A program made the translations under genes and the position numbers. The notes under the pieces were generated by a model, which worked only from the letters and a program-made list of their open reading frames with translations, was not told the DNA's origin and made no database searches. A stretch of 64,000 bases of DNA from Roseibium sp. MMSF_3544 (GTDB lineage Bacteria > Pseudomonadota > Alphaproteobacteria > Rhizobiales > Stappiaceae): positions 1-64,000 of the forward strand of contig NZ_JASHKA010000001.1 in assembly GCF_030732845.1 (NCBI RefSeq). The letters are read 5' to 3'. Positions 19,629 to 28,679 of the stretch are shown piece by piece (within the stretch, counting starts at the first letter, position 1; the number at the start of each line of letters is the position of its first letter).

Positions 19629-21113
19629 TCAACCCCACCACTGCTCCGGCTCAAACGAACCGGCGGCATCCTCGATGACCTGGCCGACCTGGAACAGTGT
19701 TGCCTCGTCGAACGGCTTGCCGATGAGCTGCAGGCCGAGCGGCAGGCCTTCCTTGTCGAGACCGGCCGGAACGGAAATGCCAGGAAGACCGGCCATGTTC
19801 ACGGTCACGGTGAAAATGTCGTTCAGATACATCTTGACCGGATCTGCGTGAAGGTCCTGGTCGGCAACGCCGAAAGCAGCTGAAGGTGTCGCCGGGGTCA
19901 GGATCGCGTCGACGCCGTTCGCCCAGGCCAGATCGAAGTCGCGCTTGATCAATGTGCGCACTTTCTGGGCCTTCAGGTAGTAGGCGTCGTAATAGCCGGC
20001 GGAAAGCACATAGGTGCCGATCAGCACACGGCGCTTGACCTCGTCGCCGAAGCCTTCGGCACGGGTGTTTTCGTACATTTCGACAATGTCTTTGCCCGGC
20101 ACGCGCAGGCCGTAGCGAACGCCGTCGTAGCGGGCAAGGTTGGAAGACGCCTCCGCCGGCGCGACGATGTAATAGGCGGGCAGGGCGTACTTCGTGTGCG
20201 GCATGGAAATCTCGACGATCTCCGCACCTGCGTCCTTCAGCCAGGCAATGCCCTGCTGCCACAACTCCTCGATTTCGTCCGGCATGCCGTCCATGCGGTA
20301 TTCGGCGGGAATACCGATCTTCAAACCCTTGACTGACTTGCCGATGGCGGCCTCGTAGTCGGGAACTTCGATATCGACCGAGGTCGTGTCCTTCGGGTCT
20401 ATGGAGGCCATGGACTTCAAGAGGATGGCGCTGTCGCGCACCGTATGAGCGATCGGGCCGGCCTGATCGAGAGACGAGGCGAACGCGACGATGCCCCAGC
20501 GCGAGCAGCGTCCGTAGGTCGGCTTGATGCCGACTGTTCCGGTAAAGGCAGCAGGCTGGCGGATGGAGCCGCCAGTGTCGGTCGCCGTTGCACCCATGCA
20601 CAGCCGGGCGGCAACAGCCGTTGCCGAGCCACCGGAAGACCCGCCCGGAACAAGGTCCTGGTTGGAGTTCTTCTTGCGCCACGGGTTGATCACGTCGCCG
20701 TAGTAAGACGTCTCGTTGGACGAGCCCATGGCGAATTCGTCCATGTTGAGCTTGCCGAGCATAACGGCACCGTCTGCCCACAGGTTGGACGTGACAGTCG
20801 ATTCATAGGCGGGCTTGAAACTGTCCAGAATGTGGCTGCAGGCCTGGGTGTGGACACCCTTGGTGGCGAACAGGTCCTTGATGCCGAGCGGGATGCCTTC
20901 CAGCACGCCGCCATCGCCGCTGGCAAGTTTGGCATCAGAGGCCTTGGCCATCTCGCGGGCCTTGTCTGCGGTGACGGCGACATAAGCGTTGAGTTGCTTG
21001 TTGGCTTCTTCAATGTTCGACAGGAAGGCCTCGGTGAGTTCGAGCGAGGTGTAGTCCTTGTCCTTCAGTCCCTTGCGGGCTTCGGCAATGGTGAGTTTGG
21101 TCAGATCGGTCAT
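19629..21113 (-). CDS. gatA: Asp-tRNA(Asn)/Glu-tRNA(Gln) amidotransferase subunit A
   Basis: A 494-aa amidase-signature subunit of GatCAB, which liberates ammonia from glutamine so that misacylated Glu-tRNA(Gln) or Asp-tRNA(Asn) can be amidated. The Ser-cisSer-Lys triad is visible: Lys in [10 protein letters not shown], cis-Ser in [14 protein letters not shown] and nucleophile Ser in [11 protein letters not shown]. Full length for the family. The start overlaps the stop of the upstream GNAT gene by four bases, so gatC, GNAT and gatA form one unit. gatB is not in the window. Confidence 0.97.
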   Translation of the reverse strand: MTDLTKLTIAEARKGLKDKDYTSLELTEAFLSNIEEANKQLNAYVAVTADKAREMAKASDAKLASGDGGVLEGIPLGIKDLFATKGVHTQACSHILDSFKPAYESTVTSNLWADGAVMLGKLNMDEFAMGSSNETSYYGDVINPWRKKNSNQDLVPGGSSGGSATAVAARLCMGATATDTGGSIRQPAAFTGTVGIKPTYGRCSRWGIVAFASSLDQAGPIAHTVRDSAILLKSMASIDPKDTTSVDIEVPDYEAAIGKSVKGLKIGIPAEYRMDGMPDEIEELWQQGIAWLKDAGAEIVEISMPHTKYALPAYYIVAPAEASSNLARYDGVRYGLRVPGKDIVEMYENTRAEGFGDEVKRRVLIGTYVLSAGYYDAYYLKAQKVRTLIKRDFDLAWANGVDAILTPATPSAAFGVADQDLHADPVKMYLNDIFTVTVNMAGLPGISVPAGLDKEGLPLGLQLIGKPFDEATLFQVGQVIEDAAGSFEPEQWWG

Positions 21114-21598
21114 GAGTGGGTGTCTCCATCGGTCTCAAGGGACCGGGAATAGAAAATGGAATATGGGCTGTCGGGATAATCGAGCACGGCCCCGCAACGG
21201 GAAAAGCCGGCGCGCTCGTAAATCCTCCAGGCCGCAGGGTGTTTGTCGCCGGTTTCCAGGACGAGGCTTGAAAAGCCTTCCGAACGGGCGAGGGACACAA
21301 TACGCTTCAGGATCTCACTGCCGAGGCCCAGTCCCTGAAAGGCCGGGCGGGTGTACATGCGTTTGACTTCTGCAACACCACCGTCGTGCCGGTGAAGTGC
21401 TCCGCAGGCAGCGGCTATGCCATCGACCCTGGCAACGAACACGGTGGTCGCTTTGCCCGCCATTTCCTCCACCGACATGTGGTAGCAGGCTTCGGGCGGG
21501 GACAAAGTCAAAAGCAACTCGTTCAGCTCACGGATCATCGCGCCCATGTCGGCCGACAAAGGCGTTTCGATCGCAATAGCTGTCGAGTGGTTCGGCAT
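21110..21598 (-). CDS. GNAT family N-acetyltransferase in the gatCA operon
   Basis: A 162-aa GNAT protein with the acetyl-CoA loop [15 protein letters not shown] and the terminal [10 protein letters not shown]. It is placed between gatC (17-bp gap) and gatA (4-bp ATGA overlap), so it is co-translated with the amidotransferase. The substrate is unknown. Acetylation of a tRNA-related molecule is only a guess from position. Confidence 0.88.
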   Translation of the reverse strand: MPNHSTAIAIETPLSADMGAMIRELNELLLTLSPPEACYHMSVEEMAGKATTVFVARVDGIAAACGALHRHDGGVAEVKRMYTRPAFQGLGLGSEILKRIVSLARSEGFSSLVLETGDKHPAAWRIYERAGFSRCGAVLDYPDSPYSIFYSRSLETDGDTHS

Positions 21599-21615
21599 CC
21601 TGTCAGAGGTCCCGC

Positions 21616-21903
21616 TTATTCAACGACCTTCGGCACCATGAAGAAATGATCTTCTGAGGCCGGGGCGTTCAGCGTGATGTCATCTGCCTTGTTGCCGTCG
21701 GTGATACCGTCAGTGCGCTTTTTCATTGACTGCTCGACAACCGAGGTGAGCGGTTCGACGCCGTCTATATTCACTTCGTCCAGCTGCTCGACGAACCCGA
21801 GAATGGTGTTCAATTCACCGGTCATGCGCGTGGCGTCTTCTTCGCTGACCTTGATGCGTGCCAGCCGGGCAACGCGCTTTACCGTATCGGTATCAACAGA
21901 CAT
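21616..21903 (-). CDS. gatC: Asp-tRNA(Asn)/Glu-tRNA(Gln) amidotransferase subunit C
   Basis: A 95-aa GatC, the small subunit that wraps around and stabilises GatA. The family pattern [16 protein letters not shown], then [15 protein letters not shown] and the Pro-rich C-terminal part ending FFMVPKVVE is clear. The open frame extends upstream to 22269, but ATG 21903 has GAGGATCC before it and gives the normal length. First gene of gatC-GNAT-gatA. Confidence 0.95.
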   Translation of the reverse strand: MSVDTDTVKRVARLARIKVSEEDATRMTGELNTILGFVEQLDEVNIDGVEPLTSVVEQSMKKRTDGITDGNKADDITLNAPASEDHFFMVPKVVE

Positions 21904-22102
21904 AGGATCCTCACTTGAACTGGACACGCGCCGTACGGGCAATCGCCGGCGCTTGTCTTCGGGAAATGCATACGGACCACAAGGCCCGTTTGGCTTGCTT
22001 TTACAGGGAAATGAGATCCGTTGGGCCAAAACCATCATGGCAATCGCCAAAAAATACTGATATTCGGTGCCAGGTAGAACCGATAATATCGCAGCACTCA
22101 CC

Positions 22103-22717
22103 ATGAGCTTGTCGTCCACGAATGAAGCGCGGTCTCGCGGCCGTCCCCGAGAAGATCGCGTGACCAAGGCCCTGCTCCAATCGACCCTTGCCGAGCTTGC
22201 GGAGAAAGGCGTTGGCAGGACAACGGTCGCCGGAGTTGCCGAAATGGCCGGAACCAGCAAACAGGCCATCTACAGACGCTATCGTGACAAGCCTGACTTG
22301 ATCGCCGCGGCCGTTGCCCAAGGCTTCGAAGCGCTCGAACCTGTAGCTCCTCAACGCAGCAGCGTTGCAGAAGACCTGCGCCAGTTCCTGAGCCGGCTTG
22401 TGGGACTGTTGCAGGAGACGCCGCTTGGTGCGGCGCTCCGCGCGCTTGCGTCACATCGGACGGACGCAGCGTTTGCCCCGGTATTTCAGGAGGTGGAGTC
22501 GGTACAGCGGCTGGCCCTGCGCCAGATCCTGATTGCAACGCCCTTTGAAGCGGACATGGAAATGCGGATCGATCTCCTGCTTGGCCTGGTCTATTTTCGG
22601 CTGCTGCTTCAAGGCGGTAGGATCACCCAAGAGGACATTGAACGCGCGATCTACCTTGTGCTCGGCCTTGTTGCGCCGCGCGATCCGTCACCCTTCTCTG
22701 GGCTTCCGGGCACGTGA
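22103..22717 (+). CDS. TetR family transcriptional regulator
   Basis: A 204-aa TetR-type protein with an N-terminal RSRGRPRED arm and a helix-turn-helix ([26 protein letters not shown]), then a helical C-terminal domain of the TetR_C_11-like type. Family length favours ATG 22103 over GTG 22067, although neither has a good ribosome site. It is divergent from gatC across 199 bp. No obvious partner gene; target unknown. Confidence 0.87.
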   Translation: MSLSSTNEARSRGRPREDRVTKALLQSTLAELAEKGVGRTTVAGVAEMAGTSKQAIYRRYRDKPDLIAAAVAQGFEALEPVAPQRSSVAEDLRQFLSRLVGLLQETPLGAALRALASHRTDAAFAPVFQEVESVQRLALRQILIATPFEADMEMRIDLLLGLVYFRLLLQGGRITQEDIERAIYLVLGLVAPRDPSPFSGLPGT

Positions 22718-22884
22718 ATTTGTCACAGTTGCAACCGTCAACTCACAAATTTCTAGCGATCTGATTTCGTCTCTGTGATCAAAGGTTATTGGCCATTGAA
22801 CGCGTCAAGAGACATGTTTGCACCAGCACGGTGCGGGAATGCGCCGCGCGGAAAACGCCTTCTTTACCTCCTATGGAGACGTCC

Positions 22885-23379
22885 ATGCCGCTTTACACCT
22901 CAAAATCCGTCCTTCTGGGCCTGACGGCCCTGTTTTCGGCAGCCGCCTTCACCGCGTCCGCTGACGAAATCACCACCTTCACCAAGGGTGGCGCAGCCAT
23001 CGGTGGCACCGACCCCGTCGCCTATTTCACCGAAGGCAAGCCGGTTGCCGGCACTGACGAATACACCGTTGAGTATGACGACGTGACCTGGAAATTCTCG
23101 TCCGCCGAAAACCGCGACAAGTTTGCTGCCGATCCTGCGAAATACGCACCGCAATATGGCGGCTTCTGCGCCTTTGGCGCTGCCATGGGGTTCAAGGTGC
23201 CGGTCGTTCCGGAAGCCTGGTCGATCGTCGACGGCAAGCTCTACCTGAACAATTCTGCAAAAGTTCAGGAGCGGTTCGAGCAAGACATTCCGGGTCACAT
23301 CAAGAACGCGACCCTCAACTGGGAAATCATCAAGGACAAGAAGCCGGAAGATCTGAAGGAGCCGATCATCCGCAACTGA
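22885..23379 (+). CDS. Periplasmic YHS domain-containing protein
   Basis: A 164-aa exported protein. The signal peptide (about residues 1-24) ends FTASA before DEITTF. A YHS-like domain follows with GGTDPVAYFTEGKPVAGTDEYT and AADPAKYAPQYGGFCAFG, whose Cys and aromatic residues suggest metal (copper or heme) binding. YHS family proteins of this type are widespread in proteobacteria without a known function. ATG 22885 is chosen because GGAG sits six bases upstream; ATG 22873 is the alternative. A strong terminator follows. Confidence 0.88.
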   Translation: MPLYTSKSVLLGLTALFSAAAFTASADEITTFTKGGAAIGGTDPVAYFTEGKPVAGTDEYTVEYDDVTWKFSSAENRDKFAADPAKYAPQYGGFCAFGAAMGFKVPVVPEAWSIVDGKLYLNNSAKVQERFEQDIPGHIKNATLNWEIIKDKKPEDLKEPIIRN

Positions 23380-23438
23380 TCCTGAGATAGTTCTCAACTT
23401 GCCATTACCTCCACACTTTATGAAGCCTGACACTAGAC

Positions 23439-23465
23439 AGCCCGCCAATCGGCGGGCTTTTTTTT
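23439..23465 (+). terminator. Rho-independent terminator after the YHS gene
   Basis: AGCCCGCC and GGCGGGCT form an 8-bp stem with an AATC loop, followed by eight T residues, 60 bp after the YHS stop codon. Confidence 0.92.
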
Positions 23466-23581
23466 GATCGTTTCCATATCATCTGCGCCTGGTTAGAGCA
23501 TTTTCGCTGATGGGGTGACGCACTGTTCGGCAACTTCGAACAGCAAGGGTCTTCCATATTCTGTTCGCAATCGCTAAATCT

Positions 23582-23596
23582 TGAGAAATTGAGTCA
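23582..23596. promoter_or_regulatory. TGA-N9-TCA box, probable iron-responsive operator
   Basis: TGAGAAATTGAGTCA lies 17 bp before the start of the siderophore-interacting reductase. It fits the IRO-box form TGA-N9-TCA, known as the binding site of the iron repressor RirA in rhizobia, and differs by one base from the box at 41787-41801 in front of the iron ABC importer. Confidence 0.65.
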
Positions 23597-23612
23597 TCTT
23601 TAGAGGTTTCCC

Positions 23613-24410
23613 TTGGCCAGCAGACCCAAACGCCGCCCGCGCATCCTGACCGTTCAGTCGGTGCGATCCCTCAGTCCGCACATGATCCGCGTCACATTTG
23701 CCGGTCCGGAACTGGAGGGGTTTCCGCTCAATCACGAAGGGGCCAATTGCAAACTGGTGCTGCCGCGCGACGGTGAGAGCCGGGACGATTTCGACGCTTA
23801 CTTCGCTCCGGACGGACCGGAAGAAAAGGTCCATCCGGTTCGGACCTATACGGTGCGCGCTTTCCGCGAGGAGGGCAGGGAACTCGACATCGACTTTGTC
23901 GCTCATGGTGACGAAGGACCGGCCACGCGCTGGGCCCAGACCGCGAAACCGGGATCCTTCCTGGGTTTTTTCGGGCCGAGCCAGCCGAAAATGACCGAGT
24001 TTTATGCCGACTGGTACCTGGTGGCTGCGGATCTGTCGGCCATGCCGGTTGCCGAAGCGACGCTTGAAGCCATGCCGGACAGCGCAAAGGGCATTGCCAT
24101 TTTCGAAGTCCCGTCGGAAGACGACATTCGGGAAATCACCACGCCGGAGGGGATTGAGATCAAATGGTTGATCCACCCGGATGCGCACGCACCGTCATCG
24201 GCACAGGTTGATTTCATCAAGGCGCTCGATTGGCGGCCCGGCGTGGTGCAGACCTGTATCGCCGGTGAGAGCTCGGTAATCAGGACGTTGCGCGACTATC
24301 TGCACAATGACCGAAAGCTCCCCAAGAAGGACACCTACATTTCGGGCTACTGGAAAATCGGGCTTGTCGAGGATGAGCACCAGAAGATGAAGCGGGCAGA
24401 AGCGGCCTGA
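23613..24410 (+). CDS. Siderophore-interacting protein (NADPH-dependent ferric-chelate reductase)
   Basis: A 265-aa cytosolic flavoprotein of the SIP/ViuB family, which reduces ferric siderophores after uptake so that Fe(II) is released. Seen are RTYTVRAF, the FAD-binding R-x-Y-T motif, the family segment THWA-like ATRWAQ with PGSFLGFFGPSQP, and the C-terminal YISGYWKIG. The start is a TTG at 23613 with AGAGG six bases upstream. Its iron-box matches that of the importer at 38-41 kb, so both probably respond to iron together. Confidence 0.9.
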   Translation: MASRPKRRPRILTVQSVRSLSPHMIRVTFAGPELEGFPLNHEGANCKLVLPRDGESRDDFDAYFAPDGPEEKVHPVRTYTVRAFREEGRELDIDFVAHGDEGPATRWAQTAKPGSFLGFFGPSQPKMTEFYADWYLVAADLSAMPVAEATLEAMPDSAKGIAIFEVPSEDDIREITTPEGIEIKWLIHPDAHAPSSAQVDFIKALDWRPGVVQTCIAGESSVIRTLRDYLHNDRKLPKKDTYISGYWKIGLVEDEHQKMKRAEAA

Positions 24411-24440
24411 ATATCCTGGTCAGCTCGCACGAGGCGATGC

Positions 24441-24905
24441 TCAAGCGACATTGCGATCGCGGCGCCCGAACGGCTTTGAGGAGTTTCCCCAGGATGTCGC
24501 CGGGGACGGTCTATGCGGGGCCTTGCCCGGCGCGGTTTGGCCGAAGGTGCCGCGAGGCGGTTCAGAGGTGAAACGGCCCGGGTGCTTTTCGATGCCGCAG
24601 AAGTACACCATCAAGCCGGTCCCGACCGTCGGCAACAGGAAACTGAGGTACCAAATACCGCTGCGACCGGAGTCGCGCAGTCTGTTCAGGCACGTGCACA
24701 GGTTCATGTAAATGACGGCGAGGATTGTCACGACAATTCCCGCTTGCTCCCCGGAATTTCGAACGTCTGTGTCGCTGTTCAGATCCGCGAACAGGAGTAT
24801 TGTTGCGACCAGGCCTCCGATACCAAGACAGAAAATGGCAAGTTGAGACAGCCACCAATAGGTCCGACCGATTTTTCCGTGCCATGGATTGATGACTGCG
24901 AGCAT
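24441..24905 (-). CDS. DUF805 family membrane protein
   Basis: A 154-aa inner-membrane protein with three or four hydrophobic segments. NPWHGKIGRTYWW at the N-terminus and the loop LNRLRDSGRSGIWYL are the marks of DUF805. The C-terminal 45 residues are hydrophilic and Pro/Ser/Lys-rich. ATG 24905 has a GGAGG site upstream and is preferred to the longer frame. Function unknown for the family. It converges with the reductase gene. Confidence 0.85.
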   Translation of the reverse strand: MLAVINPWHGKIGRTYWWLSQLAIFCLGIGGLVATILLFADLNSDTDVRNSGEQAGIVVTILAVIYMNLCTCLNRLRDSGRSGIWYLSFLLPTVGTGLMVYFCGIEKHPGRFTSEPPRGTFGQTAPGKAPHRPSPATSWGNSSKPFGRRDRNVA

Positions 24906-25114
24906 AGCGTCCTCCAGACGACAGCCCACTTAAACTGCAGCATGTAAAGACAGGCTTAAATCGGCCCATTGATTTTGAGAGGATTGTCGTCCGCCTGGAG
25001 TGAGGCGCTTGTTTTTAGGTCTCTGACAGGCATGCCAGAGTCGCGTTCGGGTCTCTCGCAGCAAAGCCGGCCGACCGCGCTGACGGCAGCGCGGCCGGTG
25101 GCATCTGATGCTGC

Positions 25115-25597
25115 TTACTCCGCAGTCAGCTGGCGAATGGCAGTCGCCCATTCCTCGACATGATAAGACTTGACGATCTTTCCATCCTCGACTGTGTGAA
25201 TGTCGATCGACATGATGTCGAAGCTCTTGCCGGTCGCCGGATCGATGCCAAGAAACGGCCCCTCTGGCGTTCCCGTCGCCCGGCCGCGAACGATGAAACG
25301 GTTGCCGTCCTGCAGAATTTCCTGCGGCTCCCAGCTGAGGTCGGGAATGATTGCCCCGAAACCCTTGAGCGTCTCGTAGAACCCTTCCGCACCGGTGCCA
25401 CCATTGCGCGGGGCGGGTGTTGTGACCCAGTCTTCCGAAATAACCGAGTGCACGTCCTCCAGTTTAACATCGGCCGGTGTGGTCAGGAGGTCAGAATAAA
25501 AGGCTTTGACGACGTCCATATCGTCGGCGAGGGCGATCGTTGGAGCTGTTGCGAGAGCGGTAGCGATAGCAGCAGATTTCAAAGTGGTTTTGAACAT
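25115..25597 (-). CDS. Exported SnoaL-like (NTF2-fold) protein
   Basis: A 160-aa protein with a signal peptide ending APTIALA before DDMDVV. The mature part is a SnoaL/ester-cyclase-like NTF2 fold (VVKAFYSDLL at the start; GRATGTPEGPFLGIDPATGK and DIHTVEDGKIVKSYHVEEW later). Such proteins bind or convert small hydrophobic molecules, and the specific substrate is unknown. ATG 25597 has AAAGGA upstream. It is divergent from the LysR gene at 25688, its probable regulator. Confidence 0.85.
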   Translation of the reverse strand: MFKTTLKSAAIATALATAPTIALADDMDVVKAFYSDLLTTPADVKLEDVHSVISEDWVTTPAPRNGGTGAEGFYETLKGFGAIIPDLSWEPQEILQDGNRFIVRGRATGTPEGPFLGIDPATGKSFDIMSIDIHTVEDGKIVKSYHVEEWATAIRQLTAE

Positions 25598-25649
25598 GGG
25601 TGCATCCTTTGAGTGAACGGATGCTTGCAATCTGGGTGGGGGAATGATT

Positions 25650-25674
25650 ATTCGGTAGATAAGAAAAAACGAAT
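25650..25674. promoter_or_regulatory. Inverted repeat in the SnoaL/LysR divergent space
   Basis: ATTCG and CGAAT separated by 15 bases, in an A-rich context 14 bp before the LysR start. A possible binding site for the adjacent LysR regulator; the spacing is wider than the classic T-N11-A, so confidence is low. Confidence 0.35.
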
Positions 25675-25687
25675 TTATAGTTTGGAA

Positions 25688-26575
25688 ATGCCGAATAATT
25701 CAGGTTTACCCTCAGCGCAGGCGGTGCGGCGGATGACCTATTTCGCGGCCATCGCGGAAGCCGGATCCATTCGCGGAGCCGCGGAGCAACTCGGTGTCTC
25801 CGTTCCTGTTGTATCGGAAGCTCTGTCCGACCTTGAAGATGAACTCAAGGTAACGCTAGCGGTGCGCACGACACGCAAGCTGGAACTGACGCAAGCCGGA
25901 GAGCGCTTCTACGTCGCGGTGACAAACATGCTGTCAGCAGCGCGCGAAGCCATGGAAACCGTCGCCCGGGACAAGCCGCTTTCAGGCAGGATCGCGATTA
26001 CTCTGCCTGTCGAGCTGGCGGCACACTGGCTGCCGGAGCGGCTTGCAAGATTTCAAAAAAAGCATCCAGACGTTGATTTCACAATCGAGGCGAGTGACAG
26101 CGTCACCGACCTGAAGGGGAGTTCGTTCGACATAGCCGTGCGGGCGGCCTATGTGCCACCTGGTGCCGTCGAACATGGATTTGAGAGACTACCGCTGGTT
26201 GCCGTGGCCGCGGCCTTACCGGAAATCCAACGTGAAAACGACGCGATGCGAATTGTCGGGTTACCGTTTTTGAAGGCATTCGGCGTCGAGCAGGTCGACA
26301 TCAGATATGGCGCCCGTGACAAGGTCCTCCAGGTGGCATTTGAACGCGCGATCGAGATCAACAATCGGGACGCGGCAATCGCCATGGCGCGAAAAGGGCT
26401 TGGATTTGTTCTCGTGACCGAAGCCGCGGTTGCCCTGTATCTTCAGCAGGGTGGTCTTTTGAACATCCTTCCCGGGGCTGACTTCGGCTGCGTCGTCCTC
26501 AGAAGCCTTGTCCGCGACCGGCTGCCATCACCTGAGGCCAAAGCGTTCGAAGCTTTCCTGAAGCAACCGGCATGA
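25688..26575 (+). CDS. LysR family transcriptional regulator
   Basis: A 295-aa LysR protein with an N-terminal winged helix (MTYFAAIAEAGSIRGAAEQLGVS) and a periplasmic-binding-like effector domain of the CrgA type. ATG 25688 is preferred to the frame start at 25613, which would overlap the SnoaL gene. It probably controls that divergent gene. It ends 20 bp before MITE copy 1. Confidence 0.9.
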   Translation: MPNNSGLPSAQAVRRMTYFAAIAEAGSIRGAAEQLGVSVPVVSEALSDLEDELKVTLAVRTTRKLELTQAGERFYVAVTNMLSAAREAMETVARDKPLSGRIAITLPVELAAHWLPERLARFQKKHPDVDFTIEASDSVTDLKGSSFDIAVRAAYVPPGAVEHGFERLPLVAVAAALPEIQRENDAMRIVGLPFLKAFGVEQVDIRYGARDKVLQVAFERAIEINNRDAAIAMARKGLGFVLVTEAAVALYLQQGGLLNILPGADFGCVVLRSLVRDRLPSPEAKAFEAFLKQPA

Positions 26576-26597
26576 CATGCCTTCACTGGGTACCCTA

Positions 26598-26861
26598 GGG
26601 TACGGACCCATAAATGAAGCCGATTTGGCGGCATAAATGGCGAAATCACGCAAGGAAGCGTGTGAAGAGCGGGCTTTATGCCCGGTCAAGCGCGGTGACG
26701 CCGCGAGGTGAAGCCATTTTGCCGTCCTTCGGATTTGGCCGTTTTGGCCATCTGCTTCGTCGCGAAAGGCTTGAAAATGAACCACATTTCCTGCGCTTTC
26801 GCTCCTTGCCGCTGGTCAAAACGATCCAAACCAAATTGACTTCATTTATGAGTCCGTACCC
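26598..26861. mobile_element. 264-bp MITE-like element, copy 1
   Basis: Non-autonomous element with 31-bp terminal inverted repeats (GGGTACGGAC-C/T-CATAAATGAAG..., three mismatches between ends) flanked by a TA duplication (26596-26597 and 26862-26863). It is 98.5% identical (four differences) and equal in length to the copy at 28416-28679, in the same orientation. No transposase is encoded. TA targets and these ends suggest mobilisation by an IS630- or IS5/IS427-type transposase elsewhere. Its right end supplies the last base of the pdxJ stop codon. Confidence 0.85.
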
Positions 26862-27610
26862 TAGAGTTCCCCCATCGACCGCCGGAACCGATTGACACTT
26901 TCGGCAAATCCATGGATCAGCGCATCTGCGGTGAAGCCGTGACCGATGGACATTTCACGGATGAAGGGGGCCCGGGCAATCAGGGCAGGAATGTTGGCCA
27001 CGGTGAGGTCGTGTCCCGCATTGACGCCAAGACCGCATTCCCTTGCGGCCTCTGCCGTGAGCGCAATGCGCTCAAGTTCCTTTTCGGCCTTGCCCGGATC
27101 GTCGTAACAGGCCCCGTAGGGTCCGGTATAGATCTCGATCCGCTCGGCACCGAGCCGGGCAGCATGCTCGGGGGCACCGGGATCGGGATCGCAGAACAGC
27201 GACACGGTGACGGCCCATTCCTTGGACGCTGCGATTGCCGTTTCAAGCTTTCTCGTGTCTTTTGAAAAGTCCCAGCCATGGTCCGATGTGGACTGGTCCG
27301 GATCGTCCGGTACGAACAGAACCTGTTCGGGCCGGGCGTCTTCAACCAGCTTCAGGAAATCAGCGGACGGATATCCTTCCAGGCACAGTTCCTTGTTCGG
27401 AAACCTGTCCTCCAGCAGTTCGGCAAGCTCAAAGACGTCGGTCTTGCGGATGTGCCGCTCGTCCGGACGCGGGTGAACGGTGACGCCCTTTGCACCTGCT
27501 TCCATCGCGATGGCGGACAACCCTGTCACACTGGGCCACGGCAAATCGCGGCGGTTGCGCAGCATGGCGACGGCATTGACGTTGACGGAGAGGCGCGAGA
27601 CGGCAGGCAT
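26861..27610 (-). CDS. pdxJ: Pyridoxine 5'-phosphate synthase
   Basis: A 249-aa PdxJ, which condenses 3-amino-2-oxopropyl phosphate with deoxyxylulose 5-phosphate to pyridoxine phosphate in the DXP-dependent vitamin B6 pathway. Conserved segments LSVNVNAVAMLRNRR, GVTVHPRPDERHI and GLGVNAGHDLTVANIP are present. The TAG stop consists of the TA target duplication plus the first base of MITE copy 1, so the element was inserted exactly into the stop codon without altering the protein. No strong ribosome site is seen before the ATG. Confidence 0.95.
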   Translation of the reverse strand: MPAVSRLSVNVNAVAMLRNRRDLPWPSVTGLSAIAMEAGAKGVTVHPRPDERHIRKTDVFELAELLEDRFPNKELCLEGYPSADFLKLVEDARPEQVLFVPDDPDQSTSDHGWDFSKDTRKLETAIAASKEWAVTVSLFCDPDPGAPEHAARLGAERIEIYTGPYGACYDDPGKAEKELERIALTAEAARECGLGVNAGHDLTVANIPALIARAPFIREMSIGHGFTADALIHGFAESVNRFRRSMGEL

Positions 27611-27705
27611 GATTGTTCGTCCGGTTGAGGCGGTTCAGAATCCGATTCAAGAGATTGGGTCAGGGAGTCAAGATTGTTCCAAAAGTCATTGAAGTCAAAC
27701 GAGAA

Positions 27706-27723
27706 ATTGTCTCTAGAGACAAT
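27706..27723. promoter_or_regulatory. Perfect 18-bp palindrome upstream of pdxJ
   Basis: ATTGTCTCTAGAGACAAT is fully self-complementary. It lies 95 bp before the pdxJ start and 81 bp after the stop of the membrane-protein gene. It looks like an operator for a dimeric repressor; the regulator is not identified. Confidence 0.5.
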
Positions 27724-27804
27724 GTTTTGCTTCGGCAGGAGACGGGCAACCGTTCAAAAGCTGCAACACGAGAATGGTGCGCACTGAGTGCCGGGCGCTT
27801 GCGG

Positions 27805-28290
27805 CTATTCGAAAACGTCTGGTGATGTTTTGCGGTGGGAGGGATCTCTTTGGCGCAGATATCTTATCTGCAAATGCATGGCCAGAAGACAGAAAAGCCA
27901 GACCGCGAAGGACTGGACATGGACGAAGCTCAACAGCGCCATTCCAGCGCCGAAGGCTGTACCTGCAAGCGGTGCGATGAAGGTACCAATGATTGCACCA
28001 GCCAAAGAGGGGGATAGGAATGCTGCCAGCGTCGCGAACACCCATCCTGCCTTGCCGGGACGTCCGAACCACCCTGACAGGAACAACCCGGAAGCGGCAC
28101 CTCCAAATGACGCCAGTATTGCGACACCAAGCGGGTTGAAACGGAAGTCTGCGTCGGCGTCCCCTGTTCCAAGCGCAAAAGCCAACGTCAGCGCAACCAG
28201 GAAACCTGCAGCAGCGCTTTCCAGGATGATTAGAAAGCGCAATCTGTCCCGAAGGAGCCATTGCCATGGCTGGAAATCATCGTTCGACAT
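27805..28290 (-). CDS. Hypothetical membrane protein
   Basis: A 161-aa protein with four hydrophobic segments (about residues 17-42, 55-72, 80-104 and 110-145) and Arg-rich cytoplasmic ends. No family is recognised. ATG 28290 is preceded by a strong CAGGAGG site. It is bracketed, together with pdxJ, by two direct copies of the MITE. Confidence 0.75.
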   Translation of the reverse strand: MSNDDFQPWQWLLRDRLRFLIILESAAAGFLVALTLAFALGTGDADADFRFNPLGVAILASFGGAASGLFLSGWFGRPGKAGWVFATLAAFLSPSLAGAIIGTFIAPLAGTAFGAGMALLSFVHVQSFAVWLFCLLAMHLQIRYLRQRDPSHRKTSPDVFE

Positions 28291-28415
28291 GAAACCTCCT
28301 GAAAAAGATTGAACCGAGGGTAGGGGCACAGCCCGGGAGACAGCCTGCAGTGTTTCAGCATTTTTTCAGCAAGGAGATCTCGGTGGTTGGCTAACCGAAG
28401 CGGTGCGGTGCTTTA

Positions 28416-28679
28416 GGGTACGGACCCATAAATGAAGCCGATTTGGCGGCATAAATGGCGAAATCACGCAAGGAAGCGTGTGAAGAGCGGGCTTTATGCC
28501 CGGTCAAGCGCGTTGACGCTGCGAGGTGAAGCCATTTTGCCGTCCTTCGGATGTGGCCGTTTTGGCCATCTGCTTCGTCGCGAAAGGCTTGAAAATGAAC
28601 CACATTTCCCGCGCTTTCGCTCCTTGCCGCTGGTCAAAACGATCCAAACCAAATTGACTTCATTTATGAGTCCGTACCC
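28416..28679. mobile_element. 264-bp MITE-like element, copy 2
   Basis: Second copy of the element at 26598-26861, same orientation, four base differences. The TA duplication is at 28414-28415 and 28680-28681. As in copy 1, the right end forms part of the TAG stop of the neighbouring minus-strand gene (DUF4166). The long terminal inverted repeats could fold in RNA and stop transcription. Confidence 0.85.

Noticed and set aside
26528-26785. 85-aa frame inside MITE copy 1 (and a 70-aa counterpart in copy 2)
   Set aside because: The frame is carried by the repeat and runs out into different flanking DNA in each copy; no transposase motif, so it is taken as chance.
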